64,000 nucleotides of DNA from Wurfbainia villosa (GCA_025175895.1 CM045993.1:62810621-62874620), one strand, 5' to 3'; positions 1 to 11,769 are shown, numbered from the stretch's first letter. Made by a program: numbers and translations. The notes: generated by a model not told the origin, from the sequence alone.

Positions 1-323
1 AGTTAAGGGATCTTGATTACTTAACTTACTTAAACTTTTTAGTGGCAAACATTAAGGGGGAGAGCTAAGATCCTTTTTCAAGTACTCACCTAAGGTCAAG
101 GGGGAGGTTACCTCAAGGGGGAGGACTTGAAAAAGAGTTTTACTCATACTCTTACTCATGCTAAACTTACTAAGTTATTCATACTAACTTACTAAGTTAT
201 TCATTTATACTTCTTTCATGTTTATGCTAATTGGATCTAATAATTTCACTTACTTAATGTACTTTATGCTTTAATTTTCCCTTAACTTTGTGTCGGTTTG
301 CCATAGATCAAAAAGGGGAATAT
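1..323 (+). other. 3' noncoding tail of a + strand copia-type element, ending in polypurine tracts
   Basis: AT-rich sequence without a credible ORF. It contains two purine tracts: GGGGGAG near 56-62, and AAAAAGGGG at 311-318, which lies immediately before the LTR that starts at 324. This is the polypurine-tract position of a + strand element whose 5' part lies outside the window. The stretch CCATAGATCAAAAAGGGG is the reverse complement of the tract region beside the LTR of the gag-only element at 33435-38672, so the two belong to related families. No gene is seen here. Confidence 0.75.
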
Positions 324-1437
324 TGTTGGTGCAGTAGCACCAGATAATCGAACTTAAGTTTTGATTATGGCAAATGCCCAAAGTTAAGATCATATCGTTA
401 TCTCATGAGCAGAACCTAGTGTGCAGAAATAATTAAGTAGAGCTGAAGGTCGGTGACACACGGAAAATCTCGAGTCGAGAAATCGTGGTGGTTGAGCAAC
501 ACTGGGAGAACTTCGGATGGAGTCAAAGAGCCTAGGTTAAGACCGGAAGCTAAGCTACAAGTCATAAAGGACAAGAGGTAATCTCAAGTGTGAGTGAAGG
601 TAAGGTCGAGTCCTCCATACGGGGACATTTTTAGGCTGTAATCCGACTAAGACTTCCAGTAGAAGGTCTAGGTCGAGACCGGACGGTAAGTGACCATCGA
701 ATTTACCTCTACTTGTATATTTCAAACTAACTCTTTGTTGCAGTCGAATAACCTAGCCATTAGTCGACTATTGACTATTAGCAGTCAATTGCTGCTAGAA
801 TCAGTCGACTGATGAAGGTCATCAGTCGACTGCTATTCAAACTGCCAGCTTCGATAAAGGTCAAAGTTAATCCCCTTATCTTGGGGTGAGGTGGCTTTTT
901 TTGGTGGATCTTGATCTCAACGTTCAATGGGTAGAAGGGCTGTAAAAAGAGGAGGGATTCACACCATTTGACATCAATTAAAGCTTCCGAAATGCTCCCG
1001 CAATGTTGTATCTCTACGACGATGAAATGCTGCCGCAACGCCGATGACATGTCCTCGACTTCAATCTTCAATCATCGTCGGTATAAGTTTTCAGTATTCA
1101 TTTCAGTTCCTTGTATTAAGCTTTTCATCTTTGAGTTCTTTAATCGTAACGAGGAGAGGTGGGATTGTCCCTCTATCTCATGATTTCTTTATTTTGTAAT
1201 CATCGTCTCCTACCTCCAATGAGAAGGAGGCTTTTTAGTGCTTTGCCCTTTTTATACGGTCTAGGATCGCAAGGGCTTTGGATTAGCAACCGTTTGGTTG
1301 TGAACCAAGTAAAAATTAATTGTGTCGTTTATTTTCCACTGCACTACTTTGTTATTGTCGAATTGAATGAAAAGACGAAAAAAAATTTACGCTCGCTATT
1401 AACCCCCCCCCCTTCTAGCACGCTTTTTGATCCTACA
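324..1437 (+). repeat. 3' LTR of a copia-type (probably gag-only) element
   Basis: Starts TGTTGGTGCAG and ends GATCCTACA, the usual TG...CA ends. The start matches, with substitutions, the reverse complement of the right end of the LTRs at 33435-34513 and 37586-38672, and the end region carries the C-rich box (run of C near 1402-1410 followed by CTAGCA) found in all copia-type LTRs here. It contains CAGTCGACTG palindromes near 801-830. Short ORFs inside it are chance. The 5' partner and the target duplication cannot be seen because the element starts outside the window. Confidence 0.85.
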
Positions 1438-1980
1438 TGTTGGAACCTCTAAGGTTACTCTAGGGAACATATGAATGTAGTTCTGCAGCAGTTCTGTAGA
1501 TTCTTGCTTTAGATGGAGTAAGCTGGAAGTGATCTACTGGTACCTCTTGCAGCTGTCAAAATGTTGGAGGAAAACACCCTTCAAGTCCTTAAAGTAGGCC
1601 ACAAAGCCAAGACACAATGAAGAAACCCACCTCTGAGCTAAAGACACCAAGGTGGTTATAAATGTACGATACTTGATGGCGTCCGTGTACCGATGAAGGT
1701 GCGCAGTGCTCTCGAATCGACACAGGTGCTCCTATGGATATGCATCTCCATTGTAGTTCCCTACCTGAGGGGTCCGAAAGTGGAGCGGTGGGTCCTCCAA
1801 CAATATGTCTTATGTGAAGGGAGACAACTCGTATTGATCCAGAACTGTCGTGGACTGGTTTTCTCCTTATTCCTCTCTCCCTCATAGTGGGAGAAGGAAA
1901 ATAAGTTGATCAACCCTCGTGGTTGGTTCTAGTTCGGGTGCAGCTCCCTGATCATGATGGCCAAAAACGGGGATGCATGA
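1438..1980 (-). pseudogene. Remnant of a degenerate Tat-like element internal region (left part)
   Basis: This 543 bp stretch lies between the LTR ending at 1437 and the gag-only insertion at 1981. It resumes at 49170 after the whole nest, because the CATGA target duplication is at 1976-1980 and 49170-49174. The rejoined piece leads at 49340-49386 into sequence resembling the gag start and primer site of the Tat elements here, so I infer it is gag or 5' region of an old minus-strand Tat-like element. A 98-codon minus-strand open frame (1589-1885) shows no recognisable domain. The assignment comes from context, not protein similarity. Confidence 0.45.
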
Positions 1981-3515
1981 TGTAGGGGATCGTTGTAATG
2001 CTAGAGGGGGAGTGAATAGCGTCATGTTATGCGTCGATGGAATTCGTTCGCGTTCATCTCTACAAAACTCGTTATGTGCAGTGGAATAATAATAAAATAA
2101 ATAACGAAATAAGATAAACACGAACACAAGCATATAACATGGTTCAGAACTGAACGGTTCCTATTTCACGGATCTAACTCTAAAGAGCTCTAGCGATGCA
2201 CACGCAATCACTAATCACAAATTACTCCTTCTTGACACAAGTCGGAGGTGGGAAACCCCATACAATGATTACACTAAGTAATACAAAAGATACAAGCTAA
2301 TAAAAGTATAAAATACAATGCAAGTAAAGAAAAATCACTTTACAATAGCACTTTGGTTGTTTGATCTTTGATTGCTTGAATCCTAGTTGAAGACCCTGAT
2401 TTGCAGCAGCAAATCGCCTCAACAATCCTCAAGAAATCACTTGCATTTTCCTCCTTCACGAGCTCCATTTAAAGCTTCAACCTGTGCTGGAAAATGCCAT
2501 CAGTCGACTGCTCGGGACCATCAGTCGACTGATTCCACTGTTATCGTGAGACAACGACTAGATCCACGCTGGAAAAATCCAACGGATCCATCATCAGTTG
2601 ACTGATCATGACCATCAGTCGACTAATCAAGCCTCCACTCGATTGTTGGCTGCAGTAGTCGAGTGAGACTCCATTCTGTGGCCGAAACACAGAGCATTAG
2701 TCGACTGACCACATGATCGATCATTGCTCATCCATCGATCATTGCCCACTCTAGCGATCATGGCACTGCCACTTCTCGCGATCAAACCCTAGTTGACTCT
2801 TACGTTTTAACCTCAAACATGAGGTTTAACCCAAGTATGGTTACCCCATACTTGCTAGACCACCCGTAGCCTAGACCTAATCCTTCTAGCCACCTCCGTC
2901 AGCCTCACGCCTCTCGAATCCCTCCAAGTCATCCATGACTTGTTCATCCATTGCGCTAGCCTTCAGTGCTTCCATCGGCTATGTCATGCTAACGGTGTCT
3001 ACACCACCAAGGCACATTGGACTTACACCACCAAGACTCCGCTTGGACTTTATGCCGCCAACCATTGGACTTATGCTGCCAAGACTCCCGCTTGGACTTT
3101 ATGTCGCTAATATCAAATCCCTTGGACTTCTCAAATGCCAAGACTCAAGCTTGGACTTTCCCTTGCCAACCCATGTTGGACTTTCCATGCCAAGACGCAT
3201 GCTTGGACTTTTCCTTGCCAAGACCCATGCTTGGACTTTCCATGCCAAGATCCATGCTTGGACTTTTCCTTGCTAAGTACTCAAGACTTAGACTTTCCAT
3301 GACATGGTCAACTCCAGTCAACCATCAAAGTCTCCCTCGAGTCAAACTCGAGTCCGGTTAAACATAACCCGGGTTGATTGTATAAATAATCTCCCCAAAA
3401 TATTAACAAACATTAATGTCAAACATCAATGTCAACTCACTTTGTCAAACATCAAAATATCACTCGAGTCAAACTCGAGTCTGATCAATCGTGACCTTGG
3501 CCAATTGCACCAATA
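1981..3515 (-). repeat. 3' LTR of the outer gag-only element
   Basis: Begins TGTAGGGGATCG. It ends at CACCAATA, where the right LTR has CACCAACA, so the terminal CA has mutated to TA. The beginning holds the box CTAGAGGGGGAGTGAATAG (2006-2024). CAGTCGACTG palindromes lie near 2500-2530. At 2985-3300 there is an imperfect tandem array of about 30 bp units alternating CCAAG and CTTGGACTT. It aligns end to end with the LTR at 47599-49169. Confidence 0.88.
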
Positions 3516-5357
3516 ATCTCTCCCTTTTTGATGTTTGACAAAAACACATACTTTTGAGTTAGAACACTAACTCAATTATTCTTACCAATTTCCCAAATTG
3601 GTAATCCCAAACATTCTCCCCCTTTTTGACTAACATCAAAAAGGTTCTCTCCAAGGAGGTCAATGTCTCATGTCCCAATGAGATCTTACAATCTCCCCCT
3701 TGGTCCAAAAATACCTAAGATGCCTACCATCTTCCTAGTGATAAGTCTCATATCACTCAAGAGAGGCAATCATATACACTCTCCCAATTTCTAAATTGGG
3801 TATCTCAAAATTTCATTTTCCCTCCTCATGAGAAAAAATACCATCCATCATCCCATGATGGATACCTCCCCCTGAAGGCTTGCTCCCCCTTGACCATTGC
3901 ACAAACAATGTCCTTGGGAAGTCCCTAAGCCAATAAGAACTCTAAACCATCAAAAATACGGTTAAAAGTCCAAACATGAACTTTCCTACCCCTAAATTTG
4001 ATACATCGACCTAACACCTCTTCAAATTCATATCTAATGGGTGTTTACCCTTTATAATGCTTCCCAAAGCATATTATAGGATTAGGAGTAGTTAGGGACC
4101 TTTACCATAGCTGAAAATGGGCTAACAAACCTTGTTTTCCCAAATTCAACCTTGGCAGTCGACTCTCTCTGATACCAGTCGATTGCCACCCTCATCAATC
4201 GACTGCCATCAAGGGCAGTCGACTGATAACTGAAATTTCAGAATTTCAATTGTTAGAAACGAAATTTGAAAAAATATAAATAATTATACATAACTCAAAA
4301 AATCATGAAATTTCATACGTATAATACTTATGACCAATATAATGGGTGAAAAATATTTGAAAATTATTTTACCCATAAAATAATGAAATTGATACAAAAT
4401 CCAAAAGTGAATAAAAACTTCAAAGTTTTAGCTCACTTTGTATCAATCTCATCAATCGTGATTGCTATCAAAAGATAAACTTCACCAAGGTTTTTCAAAA
4501 GGATTTTAAAATGTTTTCAAAACCTTATTTTGGATCATATTCCTTGGGCTCAATGTACATGACTTGTACACAAGCTTTCCCAATGATCCACTTGTTGGTT
4601 AAAGATGAGTTTTAGTTCATTTAGATGCAAAAACTATGCACCTTGAACTTAACTCATATCCTAGCATCTCACATGTATCTAGGGTGTATAAATACATGTA
4701 CATGTCAATGTAATGTGAGATGTGAGTTTTGTTCTCCCTAATCTAGGGTTTCATGCATTTTTCTAAGGCAACTCTACTTGATTCCCTTATAAATGAGACT
4801 CCAAGTCATGACATTGTTCTTAACTCAATCTTCATTAATTTAAATGCATGAAGTATGATCATGGCATAAATGATAGCATAATAAAGCATGATCAATGATC
4901 ATGATGTCATGACATGATATAATCTAAGCATACATGACATTTAACCTAACCCTAAACATGATCATGACATTTTAAACGATTAAAAATAGATATGATGTCA
5001 TGCAATGTAATATGATAAACAAAGCATGGCAAATAAAATATATAGATATAATAATACCTAAATTTTAATATTAGTTGTCATTTGATATAATTAAATAAAT
5101 TTTACCATATTATCACTTTTCTCCCTAGTGTGTCAAAAATCCAAAATGACACACTATGACCCCTAATCCTAAATTGTGCCAATTTGATTAATTTTTCATA
5201 ATTCCAAAAATGTATTGGCACATCCTAAAATCTTTTAGGATTATAAATCAAATCTATTTCCAAGGTACCCATAACCTTGAAAGTTATCCTAAAGTGCCAC
5301 CTTTGCCATGGTTGAGTTAACTACTCATCCAATCAAGGTTGGCACACCCTAATCCAT
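3516..5357 (-). other. 3' noncoding region of the outer gag-only element
   Basis: AT-rich, no credible ORF. Next to the LTR is a pyrimidine run (minus-strand purine tract) followed by TTTTTGATGTTTGACA near 3524-3539; a second tract and ACATCAAAAAG lie near 3618-3643, making a long-range inverted pair. CAGTCGAC-type palindromes occur at 4155-4230. A stem CATCTCACAT (4665-4674) / ATGTGAGATG (4713-4722) encloses a 38-base loop and has counterparts in the other copia-type elements. CATGATCATG-like palindromes are dense at 4850-5000. Confidence 0.7.
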
Positions 5358-6953
5358 CTAGCGTGAATCAATCATGCTCTTAGAAACCCAAAATCTATTT
5401 GAGCTCCTAGGGTTAATTAGGTATTCCTTAGGGATAACCTCCCTAGATACCTTCCTAATGACCCTCCTAGGCTTGTTAGTCTTGGTCATTGTGGTCTTAC
5501 CTAGGTTGACTCTAGGGGTGACTCCCCTTGCAACCTTCTTAGTGGCTTTCTTAGGTTTCCTTGAAACCCTAGCTACTAGGCACATTTTTTGGTTACTCTT
5601 AGGGATAACTTCCCTAGTAACCTTGGTCTTCCTAGACCTAGTTTGTGTTTCATAATCTAATGGAACACTATGATAAGCCAACTTAGGCTTAGGTTTGTGA
5701 CTCAAACCTTGCTTGCCCTTGGTTGACTTTTGCCTCTTAGGTCCTAGGTGTTGACTTTGACTTTTGGATCTAGACTTTTGATCATTTGACCCTTTAAATT
5801 GATTTTGTATATTCCTAAGGGTCTTCTCAAGTTTCTCAAGCCTTTACCTCAAGGTTTGATTTTCAACCTCTAATTGCCCAATTTTAAAATTTTGATTTAA
5901 TCCTTGGGCATAGTTCTTCCTAGGCATATGCCTAGTCTATTTAGGGTTAAGACCTAGGTGTTCTCCTATTTTCCTAATAGATTCCCTAGGTAAAATATTT
6001 TTAGGGACATTAGTCCCAAATTTCTCCTTATTATCTAAGTGGACATTTTTATCTCCTAAATAAAAATATTTGTTATTCCTAGCATGCTCTTTATGATAAA
6101 TAGCAAGATTGCTAATATTATTTCTAGCATGCTTTTTGACTTTAAAATTTGAAGGTGCATTAATGAAATATACCTTAGGGTTAGCCTTAGCTCCCCCTAC
6201 ATGAGTTGCCCGTTCTTGCCCCTTCTTCTTCCCCATAGGACATTGACTCCTATAATGTCCTTCTTGGTGACACTTGAAGCACACCACATGTTTTTTTCTT
6301 TTAATTGTCGGGGCTTCGACTTCCTTTGACTTCTCTTGACTTTTAGGTGTCGGTGGAGCTTTTCTTACTTTCTTTGGGCACTTTCTCTTGTAGTGCCCGA
6401 CCTCCTTACACTCAAAACATATAATATGATTTTTATTTACAATTGAAATGCTCGAGTTACCTAGGGTGGTGGTGGTCAAATTTTGAGCTTCTTCATCTTG
6501 ACCGGATGTTGAAGGCTCTTCCTCTTGCTCTGGTATGGAAGGCGGTCTAACTTCCTCCCCCTCGATCCTAGAGGTGGAGGTCTCCTCCAATTATACTTCC
6601 TCTTCTTCTTCCACTGACCTGGAAGTTGAATCCTCCTCAACTTCCGAATCCTCACTTGCTTGTGAGGATGAGCTTTCTTCCTCCTCTTCCTTTTCTTCTT
6701 GGATTGAGTGAGACTCTTCATGGAATTTTGCCAATTTCTCCCATAGCTCCTTGGCGTCAAGATATTCACCTAGCCTAGACAAAACATCATTAAGTATCAA
6801 ATCTTCTAAAAGTTTTGTTACCTTGGCTTCGGTCTTGAATTTTTGCCGTTGCTCTTGGGTCCATTTCTTCAACTTGAAGACTTGTCCCTTCTTATCCCTA
6901 GGAGGTTCAAAGCCTTCTACGAGGATGAACCAATCCTCTATGTCCATAATCAA
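5358..6953 (-). pseudogene. gag: gag of the outer gag-only element (main part)
   Basis: Copia-type Gag, the structural RNA-binding protein of the particle. Its N-terminal coding part lies beyond the Tat insertion: ATG at 47528-47530 on the minus strand, running to 47444. The frame continues into this segment after removing the insertion and one 5 bp duplication. Seen here: the UBN2-like gag region (KELWEKLAKFHEE near 6750), a long acidic serine-rich stretch, then two CCHC zinc knuckles (CFECKEVGHYKRKC and CFKCHQEGHYRSQC, about 6260-6420). One frame runs throughout but has in-frame stops at 6591-6593 and 5937-5939 and at least one more near 5845. The C-terminus carries a motif (FWVSKS) matching the intact gag at 21932. 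No protease follows. Confidence 0.82.
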
Positions 6954-6962
6954 GAATGTCTT

Positions 6963-7896
6963 TGATGCGGACGGGTGAAATCTGTTCCCTCCTTTCCAAT
7001 GCAGTGAAGCACGGATGGAGATCTCAGAGGGTTAAGAGATGTAACAATGACAGATCTCCATCCTTCTTCTCCGGCGAGGCGGTTGTCGCTCCCCTTCTCC
7101 TCCTGCGTCCCCTTCTCTCTTGTTGGGTTGGAATAATTGCGGATCCCTCTTTCCTCCTTGCTTCCTCCCTTTTATCTTCCCTTTTCCTTCATCGTAACGT
7201 CGTGGGTTATCTCCATCGTACACGTGGCCACCACCTCCACCTGGAGAATAATTCTGTTACAGATATGAGGAGTGAGGACTCCTTGGAATATTGCGTGGGG
7301 CCTCCCAAGCCGTTTCCTAACACCTCTTCCTCTACTTTTCGGGTAACTAGGTTAGACTATCTCCCTCAACCATCCGCTTTGAGTGAAGCTAGCTTAGGTC
7401 TATAGCCCACGGGTGCCCTAGCCCTAGGGTTCCTCATCAACCCGAACCAATTCCTCTTTTTCCCGTGCCAAACTTCCTTCGTATCAATCAGGTTAAGTCG
7501 ACCCTCTATCCATCCCATCGGCTTCTGGAATTATCTAGCTGAACCAATTCTTGTTCCACTCTTAGCGAAGTGCCCTCCGTCTCTTCTTTGCTGTGTCAAT
7601 TGCTTCTGCTAACTCTCCCGTGCCAATTGATTTCGATATTCTCCCGTACCAATGGCTTCTGATATTCGCGCCCGAACCAATGGCTTCTGATATTCACGCC
7701 CGAACCAATGGCTTCTGATATTCGCCCCCGAACCAATGGCTTCTGATATTCGCGCCCGAACAAATGGCTTCTGATATTCGCACCCGAACCAATCTTCCTT
7801 TTCTCCCTTCGCTGAGCCGAATATTTTGGATCGAATCATGGGTCACCCTCTAACCCTTCTATCAGGAATTATGTAGAAAAGGTACCAGCAATATCA
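6963..7896 (-). repeat. 3' LTR of the Tat/Retand-like element (934 bp)
   Basis: Starts TGATGCGGACGG and ends CAGCAATATCA. It aligns along its length with the LTR at 46477-47438 and in reverse orientation with the LTR at 52366-53530. It is 28 bp shorter than the 5' LTR, exactly one unit of the internal tandem repeat at 7623-7788. ORFs called inside it on both strands are not genes. Confidence 0.9.
7623..7788. repeat. 28 bp tandem repeat inside the Tat 3' LTR (6 units)
   Basis: One 26 bp unit at 7623-7648 is followed by five 28 bp units to 7788. Each begins CCAATGGCTTCTGATATTC and ends CCCGAA. The partner LTR has seven units (47137-47330), and the + strand Tat LTR has a related array at about 52470-52690. 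The array sits in the LTR half nearest its right end (element 5' side on the minus strand). Confidence 0.93.
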
Positions 7897-8270
7897 TTAG
7901 TCAACCCTGAAAAATAGTCAAGCGAAGTTATAAGCTTGACTTTCTAAATGTACATAAAGTTTCTGACCTATTCTTCATTTCTCAACTTAAATCCATCTGT
8001 TCCCTTATACCTCCCTTATGTATACTCAAAGAGGCCCGATGGGCTCATGGGTCCCGCTTCTCCTTTTCCTTTCGTGCAGTTGAATCGTCACGGAAAACCC
8101 TATATAAACCCCTGCCTTCTCCTTTTAGGTATCATTTAGTGTGCTTAACAATCTAGCCTGTTCTTCTCCTTCTGTGATTTTCACCGGCGGCGTTTCGGCG
8201 ACCCAATCCTTCCTTTCCCCACACGATTCTTCCTTAACCTCCGAGTAAGTGCTCTGCTTTGTTCACACCC
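7897..8270 (+). promoter_or_regulatory. Upstream region of antisense gene 1 with TATA-like box
   Basis: Noncoding stretch between the Tat 3' LTR and the first ATG of the antisense gene. It contains TATATAAA at 8101-8108, about 160 bp before the ATG at 8271. A pyrimidine-rich leader follows. The assignment as a promoter is an inference from the TATA motif and position. Confidence 0.4.
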
Positions 8271-8955
8271 ATGGCTCCTAGGACCATCCCTTCATCCGCT
8301 TGGTATGAACATACCATAACTCAGTTAGATTGTAACCATTATTTCTTTAACATCAAGAACAACTATATAGACCCCTCTATAAAATGTTGTTTCACGACTA
8401 AACTACATCAGCCCCATAATCCTCCTCCCGATTTGACATGCTTTTTCTCCGAATAATTTCTTAACGGCTTATCCCTGCCAGTACCATCGGTCTATTTGGA
8501 CCTTCTAAACTTCTATGGACTTCCCCTGAATCAATTCACCCCCAACTCCTTTCGAATTTTATCGGGAGCTCATATAGTGTTCCAACACTTGAACCTCTCT
8601 TTAACCCCCGAAATATTCCATTGCTTCTTCCAATTAAAATCTTCCAAGGCAGATCTCTTCTATTTATCTAGCCGTCCAGACTGCCAATTCTTGGTGAACC
8701 TGCCTACTTCCCACAAGGACTGGGAAGAATTGTATTTCTTTGTACAGCTTCCTGAGTCTCTACCCTATTCTGATACATGGAAGGTAGCCCTTCCCGAATT
8801 GCCTCCCTTCCGAGAAATGAGGATCAAATGCCCCTTCCCGGAAGTTTATAGAGTATTAGGAGAGTTACATTACTGCTCAAACCACCTAATAGAAACTCCC
8901 CTTTTGAGCCACTTTGGATTGTCTCCTCTACCTTTGACGACTTCGATTGCTGTAG

Positions 8956-9028
8956 GTAGGGTGATACTTACCCTGCAATATGACTTCCTTTCTATGTTAT
9001 TTATCTTTCTTATCAGTATACCTTGCAG
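8956..9028 (+). other. Predicted intron 1 of Tat antisense gene 1
   Basis: GT at 8956 and AG at 9027-9028 with a pyrimidine-rich 3' part. Removal joins the AV and DNLMQK codons in frame. Reading through would instead add a stretch of hydrophobic residues and then stop. Confidence 0.65.
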
Positions 9029-9576
9029 ATAATCTAATGCAGAAGGCTTTAGTGGAAGGGGAGGCGATAGAGGCTGCCAAGAAGAAGAAAACCTCGACTA
9101 AAAGAGGAAAATCAGTAGCAGCTCCGTCATCCCCCCGAAAAAAGCTGTGGCTCACCAAGAAAGGAGCCCCAAGTTCATCGGCTCGTCTCCCTTCGCCTTC
9201 GGACCAACCGGGGTCTCAGCCCCTAACCATTTATGAGCCGAGAAGAGGAGGCACTACCTCATCTGCCCTTTCTCCCTCTCCTCAAGGAGGGGATTCTCCC
9301 TCCCAGTTTCTTCATTCCTCCCCATCTGCCCAAAATTCACCCCCACCTTCTCATACGGAGTCCCTCCAAGCTCATATACCTTCCGACTCAAGAGCTGCTC
9401 CTACCCCCCTTCGTCGTATCAGACCCCCATCTTCCTCGGAAGATCCTTCCCTTCCTGTTCCTCCGAAGGCCACCTTGGGATCCCTGCTGAAGATTCGGCA
9501 CCCCTCGGAGGTAAAATTCTTCAATCAGTCGGGCATACAAGGCCCGTGCGAGCAAGTGAGCAAGCTGTTGGCAGAG

Positions 9577-9658
9577 GTATCTACTCTTTCTTTTCCTCCT
9601 CTTCACTATGGGTATCTCTATATGGCGATATATACTGATAGTTTTTCCTTCCATTTAG
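9577..9658 (+). other. Predicted intron 2 of Tat antisense gene 1
   Basis: GTATCT at 9577 and a T-rich tract ending ATTTAG at 9658. Removal joins exon 2 (LLAE) to exon 3 (TSTQHNKMVVQ) in frame. Confidence 0.65.
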
Positions 9659-10479
9659 ACCTCCACCCAACATAACAAAATGGTGGTTCAGCTGGCACAA
9701 TTCCAATCTAGTGTGGAGACTCGCAACTTCGCCGCTGTATCACAACAAAAAGAGCTCGTTCAGCGATTAAACGAGCAAGAGGCAAAGGAGGCGAACTTCA
9801 GGGGCCAATGCGAAGATGCCATGATGCAACTAGCCCTGGTCCGAAGCGAGAAAGAAGAGCTGCAACGAAAAAATGAAGAACTTGAACAGCGCCTCTTCTT
9901 ACAGTCCAGCGAACTGCAACAGGTAGACGTCCTGACCCATGAACTGACGGAGTACAAGGGATATCTTGAGGATGTCATGATCAAGGCTGCTGACTCCTCG
10001 ACTACTATTATACAGCTTCAGCAAGAGCGACACCGGCTTGAATTGGAGCGTCAAACATGGGAAGCCACCAAGGAATCTTGTACAGAGAAATGTCAGGAGC
10101 TTTCCTCCATGGTGGCAGCTCTTTCTCAAACCTTATCGCCGGTGACTCAGCAACAGTCTACCCTCTACCAGGAGTACTCAGAAGCTCTTTCAGCCTTTGG
10201 CAGCAAGCTATAAAGGCAGCCACCGAAAGAGATGCTTTGGCGGCTAAATTGGCAGAAAGTCAAGCTCAGGTGGTTCAATATCAAGACCAACTGAAGGAGC
10301 AAGAAGCCGACCTCAAAGGACGCTATGTCAAGAAGGGGGTAGATTTATTTATACAAGGTTTTGAGGGGTCCTCGGCTCAAAATGCAGAACAAGGATACCC
10401 GCCTCCTGGCACGGACACTAGCTATTTAGATCCCACGGAGGCGCTAGCTAAGTGTCCGCCCAAACTCTTTGAGTTGTAA

Positions 10480-10963
10480 TTTCTACTATTCTCCTTTTTG
10501 GTAATTTTGTCAATAGCCTCTCTTTTGCTTCTGAATGATGAATTTGTCCATATGTTTAGTTATCATCATCTTGTCATGTTTCTTGACGGATCGGGAATTC
10601 TGGACCAATTTTAAACTCCTCCCTCTTTGTACCGTTATCTCTTTTCCCGTATTGTATGGCGCAATCACCTTGTTGGTTCGGGCTTATTTGAGATATCTCG
10701 AATAACATTATTCACATCCGTCCCAATTTTGGTTCGGGAATCCGCTTGAAGTATCTTGCCTAATTTTATTTACATCCGTCCCGATTTCGGCTCGGGGATT
10801 TGCTTTAAGTGACTCTTGCCTATTGGTTTTCCCCATTCCTTTTACTGCTTCGGAAACTGTATCAACCTCTTTGTCTTCTTCCCCTTCCCAAGAACTTCTA
10901 TTGTCGCTTTTCTTCCATTATAAATCATTGCCCTCCCTGTCTTCATCCTCCTATCTCACTATC
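10480..10963 (+). promoter_or_regulatory. Intergenic region before antisense gene 2 with TATA-like box
   Basis: Noncoding. It contains a duplicated phrase around 10660-10760 (TCCGTCCC, then GGTTCGGG/GGCTCGGG), and ATTATAAAT at 10917-10925, about 40 bp before the ATG at 10964, a suitable distance for a TATA box with a short leader. Confidence 0.45.
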
Positions 10964-11428
10964 ATGGCTTCAGAGGGGCACCCCATCGAAATTTCTTCAA
11001 ATTCAGAATCTTTCGAGCTGCAGGACTGGGTTTCTGAAGAAAATGAAGATTCGGAGACCCGCTCAATTGCCACTTCAGCTTTTCGTCCTCTTCCTTTTCC
11101 GCCTCACACTCCAACTCCAACCCCTCCTACAGGGAGGTCCTTTTGTGCTCCCTTCCCTTCCTTCCGCAATAGAGTGTGGAATCCTCCCTTCACATGGGAG
11201 TATACGGTGGGAGACCCCCGTGCCACTGCCGAACTTCCTCCACTTCCACCAGCATTAGCTTTCATCCCAGTCCCCCCGGCGAAAGCTCATCCTTCTCCGT
11301 TTGATGAAGGTCCATCCGCCATTCCTCCATCTCAAGGCGAGCGCTTCAAGGTCATCTTGGCGCCCTCTCCCCCCAAAGAGACCTCTCCCGCTTCGTCTGT
11401 TAGGAGTAATCAGAGAAAATCTGTATAG
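10964..11428 (+). CDS. Tat antisense gene 2: acidic then proline-rich protein, 154 aa
   Basis: ATG at 10964, stop at 11426-11428. The product starts MASEGHPIEISSNSESFEL, an acidic serine-rich segment (SEENEDSE, residues about 26-33), followed by a proline-rich middle (PHTPTPTPPTG) and a basic end. No known domain, signal peptide or membrane segment is visible. The codon before the stop overlaps a possible donor (GTATAG) and an acceptor-like TTCTTGTAG lies at about 11509, so a short spliced second exon is possible; it would add only a Glu codon and then a stop. It belongs to the antisense gene set of the Tat element. Function unknown. Confidence 0.5.
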   Translation: MASEGHPIEISSNSESFELQDWVSEENEDSETRSIATSAFRPLPFPPHTPTPTPPTGRSFCAPFPSFRNRVWNPPFTWEYTVGDPRATAELPPLPPALAFIPVPPAKAHPSPFDEGPSAIPPSQGERFKVILAPSPPKETSPASSVRSNQRKSV

Positions 11429-11709
11429 ATCAAGTTACTGTAATCATTTCAAATATTTCAATAAAAACGAGGGGGGAACTTGATGTTTGCTTTTGTCTTT
11501 TTCTTGTAGGAGTAAGGTTTCTGTCTTCATAAAGACTGTAATCTGGTCCGAACATACCTTCTTCTATCATCGCCCGGGGATTCGGACCCTTTTAATTGCA
11601 GTTATAGTCCCGTCGACCTTCCCCTTACTGCCCCCACATTTCCTCTTCTTTACTGGCATTTATTATCCCTATTTCTTCTACCAATAAATGCACTTTTCCC
11701 CTTCGTCGC

Positions 11710-11717
11710 TATAAAAA
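11710..11717 (+). promoter_or_regulatory. TATA-like box of antisense gene 3
   Basis: TATAAAAA preceded by CGTCGC and followed by a C-rich leader; 52 bp before the ATG at 11770. This is the clearest core-promoter motif in the antisense gene set. Confidence 0.5.
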
Positions 11718-11769
11718 CCTCCGCCCCTTACCTGATAGCTTCCATCCTTTCCCTTTCCTCTTATTTGCC

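Larger units (their letters stand above)
8271..10479 (+). pseudogene. Tat antisense gene 1: Transposase_28-like N-terminus plus coiled coil, three exons
   Basis: Exons 8271-8955, 9029-9576 and 9659-10213 (continuing in another frame to 10479). Intron 1 (73 bp) runs from GTAGGG to TTGCAG and intron 2 (82 bp) from GTATCT to ATTTAG; both keep the frame. Exon 1 resembles the plant 'putative gypsy type transposon' family (Transposase_28), with FYGLPLNQFTPNSFRILSG and a following aromatic-rich stretch. Exon 2 is basic then Ser/Pro-rich; exon 3 is a long coiled coil rich in Gln and Glu. Two breaks: an in-frame TAA at 8454-8456 (codon 62) and a one-base frameshift near 10197, after which a Gln-rich frame (QQAIKAATERD) continues to 10479. 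The function of this family is unknown. Confidence 0.72.

Noticed and set aside
7623..7788. Regular 28 bp repeats that might suggest a CRISPR array
   Set aside because: The units are directly adjacent with no unique spacers, lie inside an LTR, and recur in the partner LTR. There are no cas genes and the DNA is plant.
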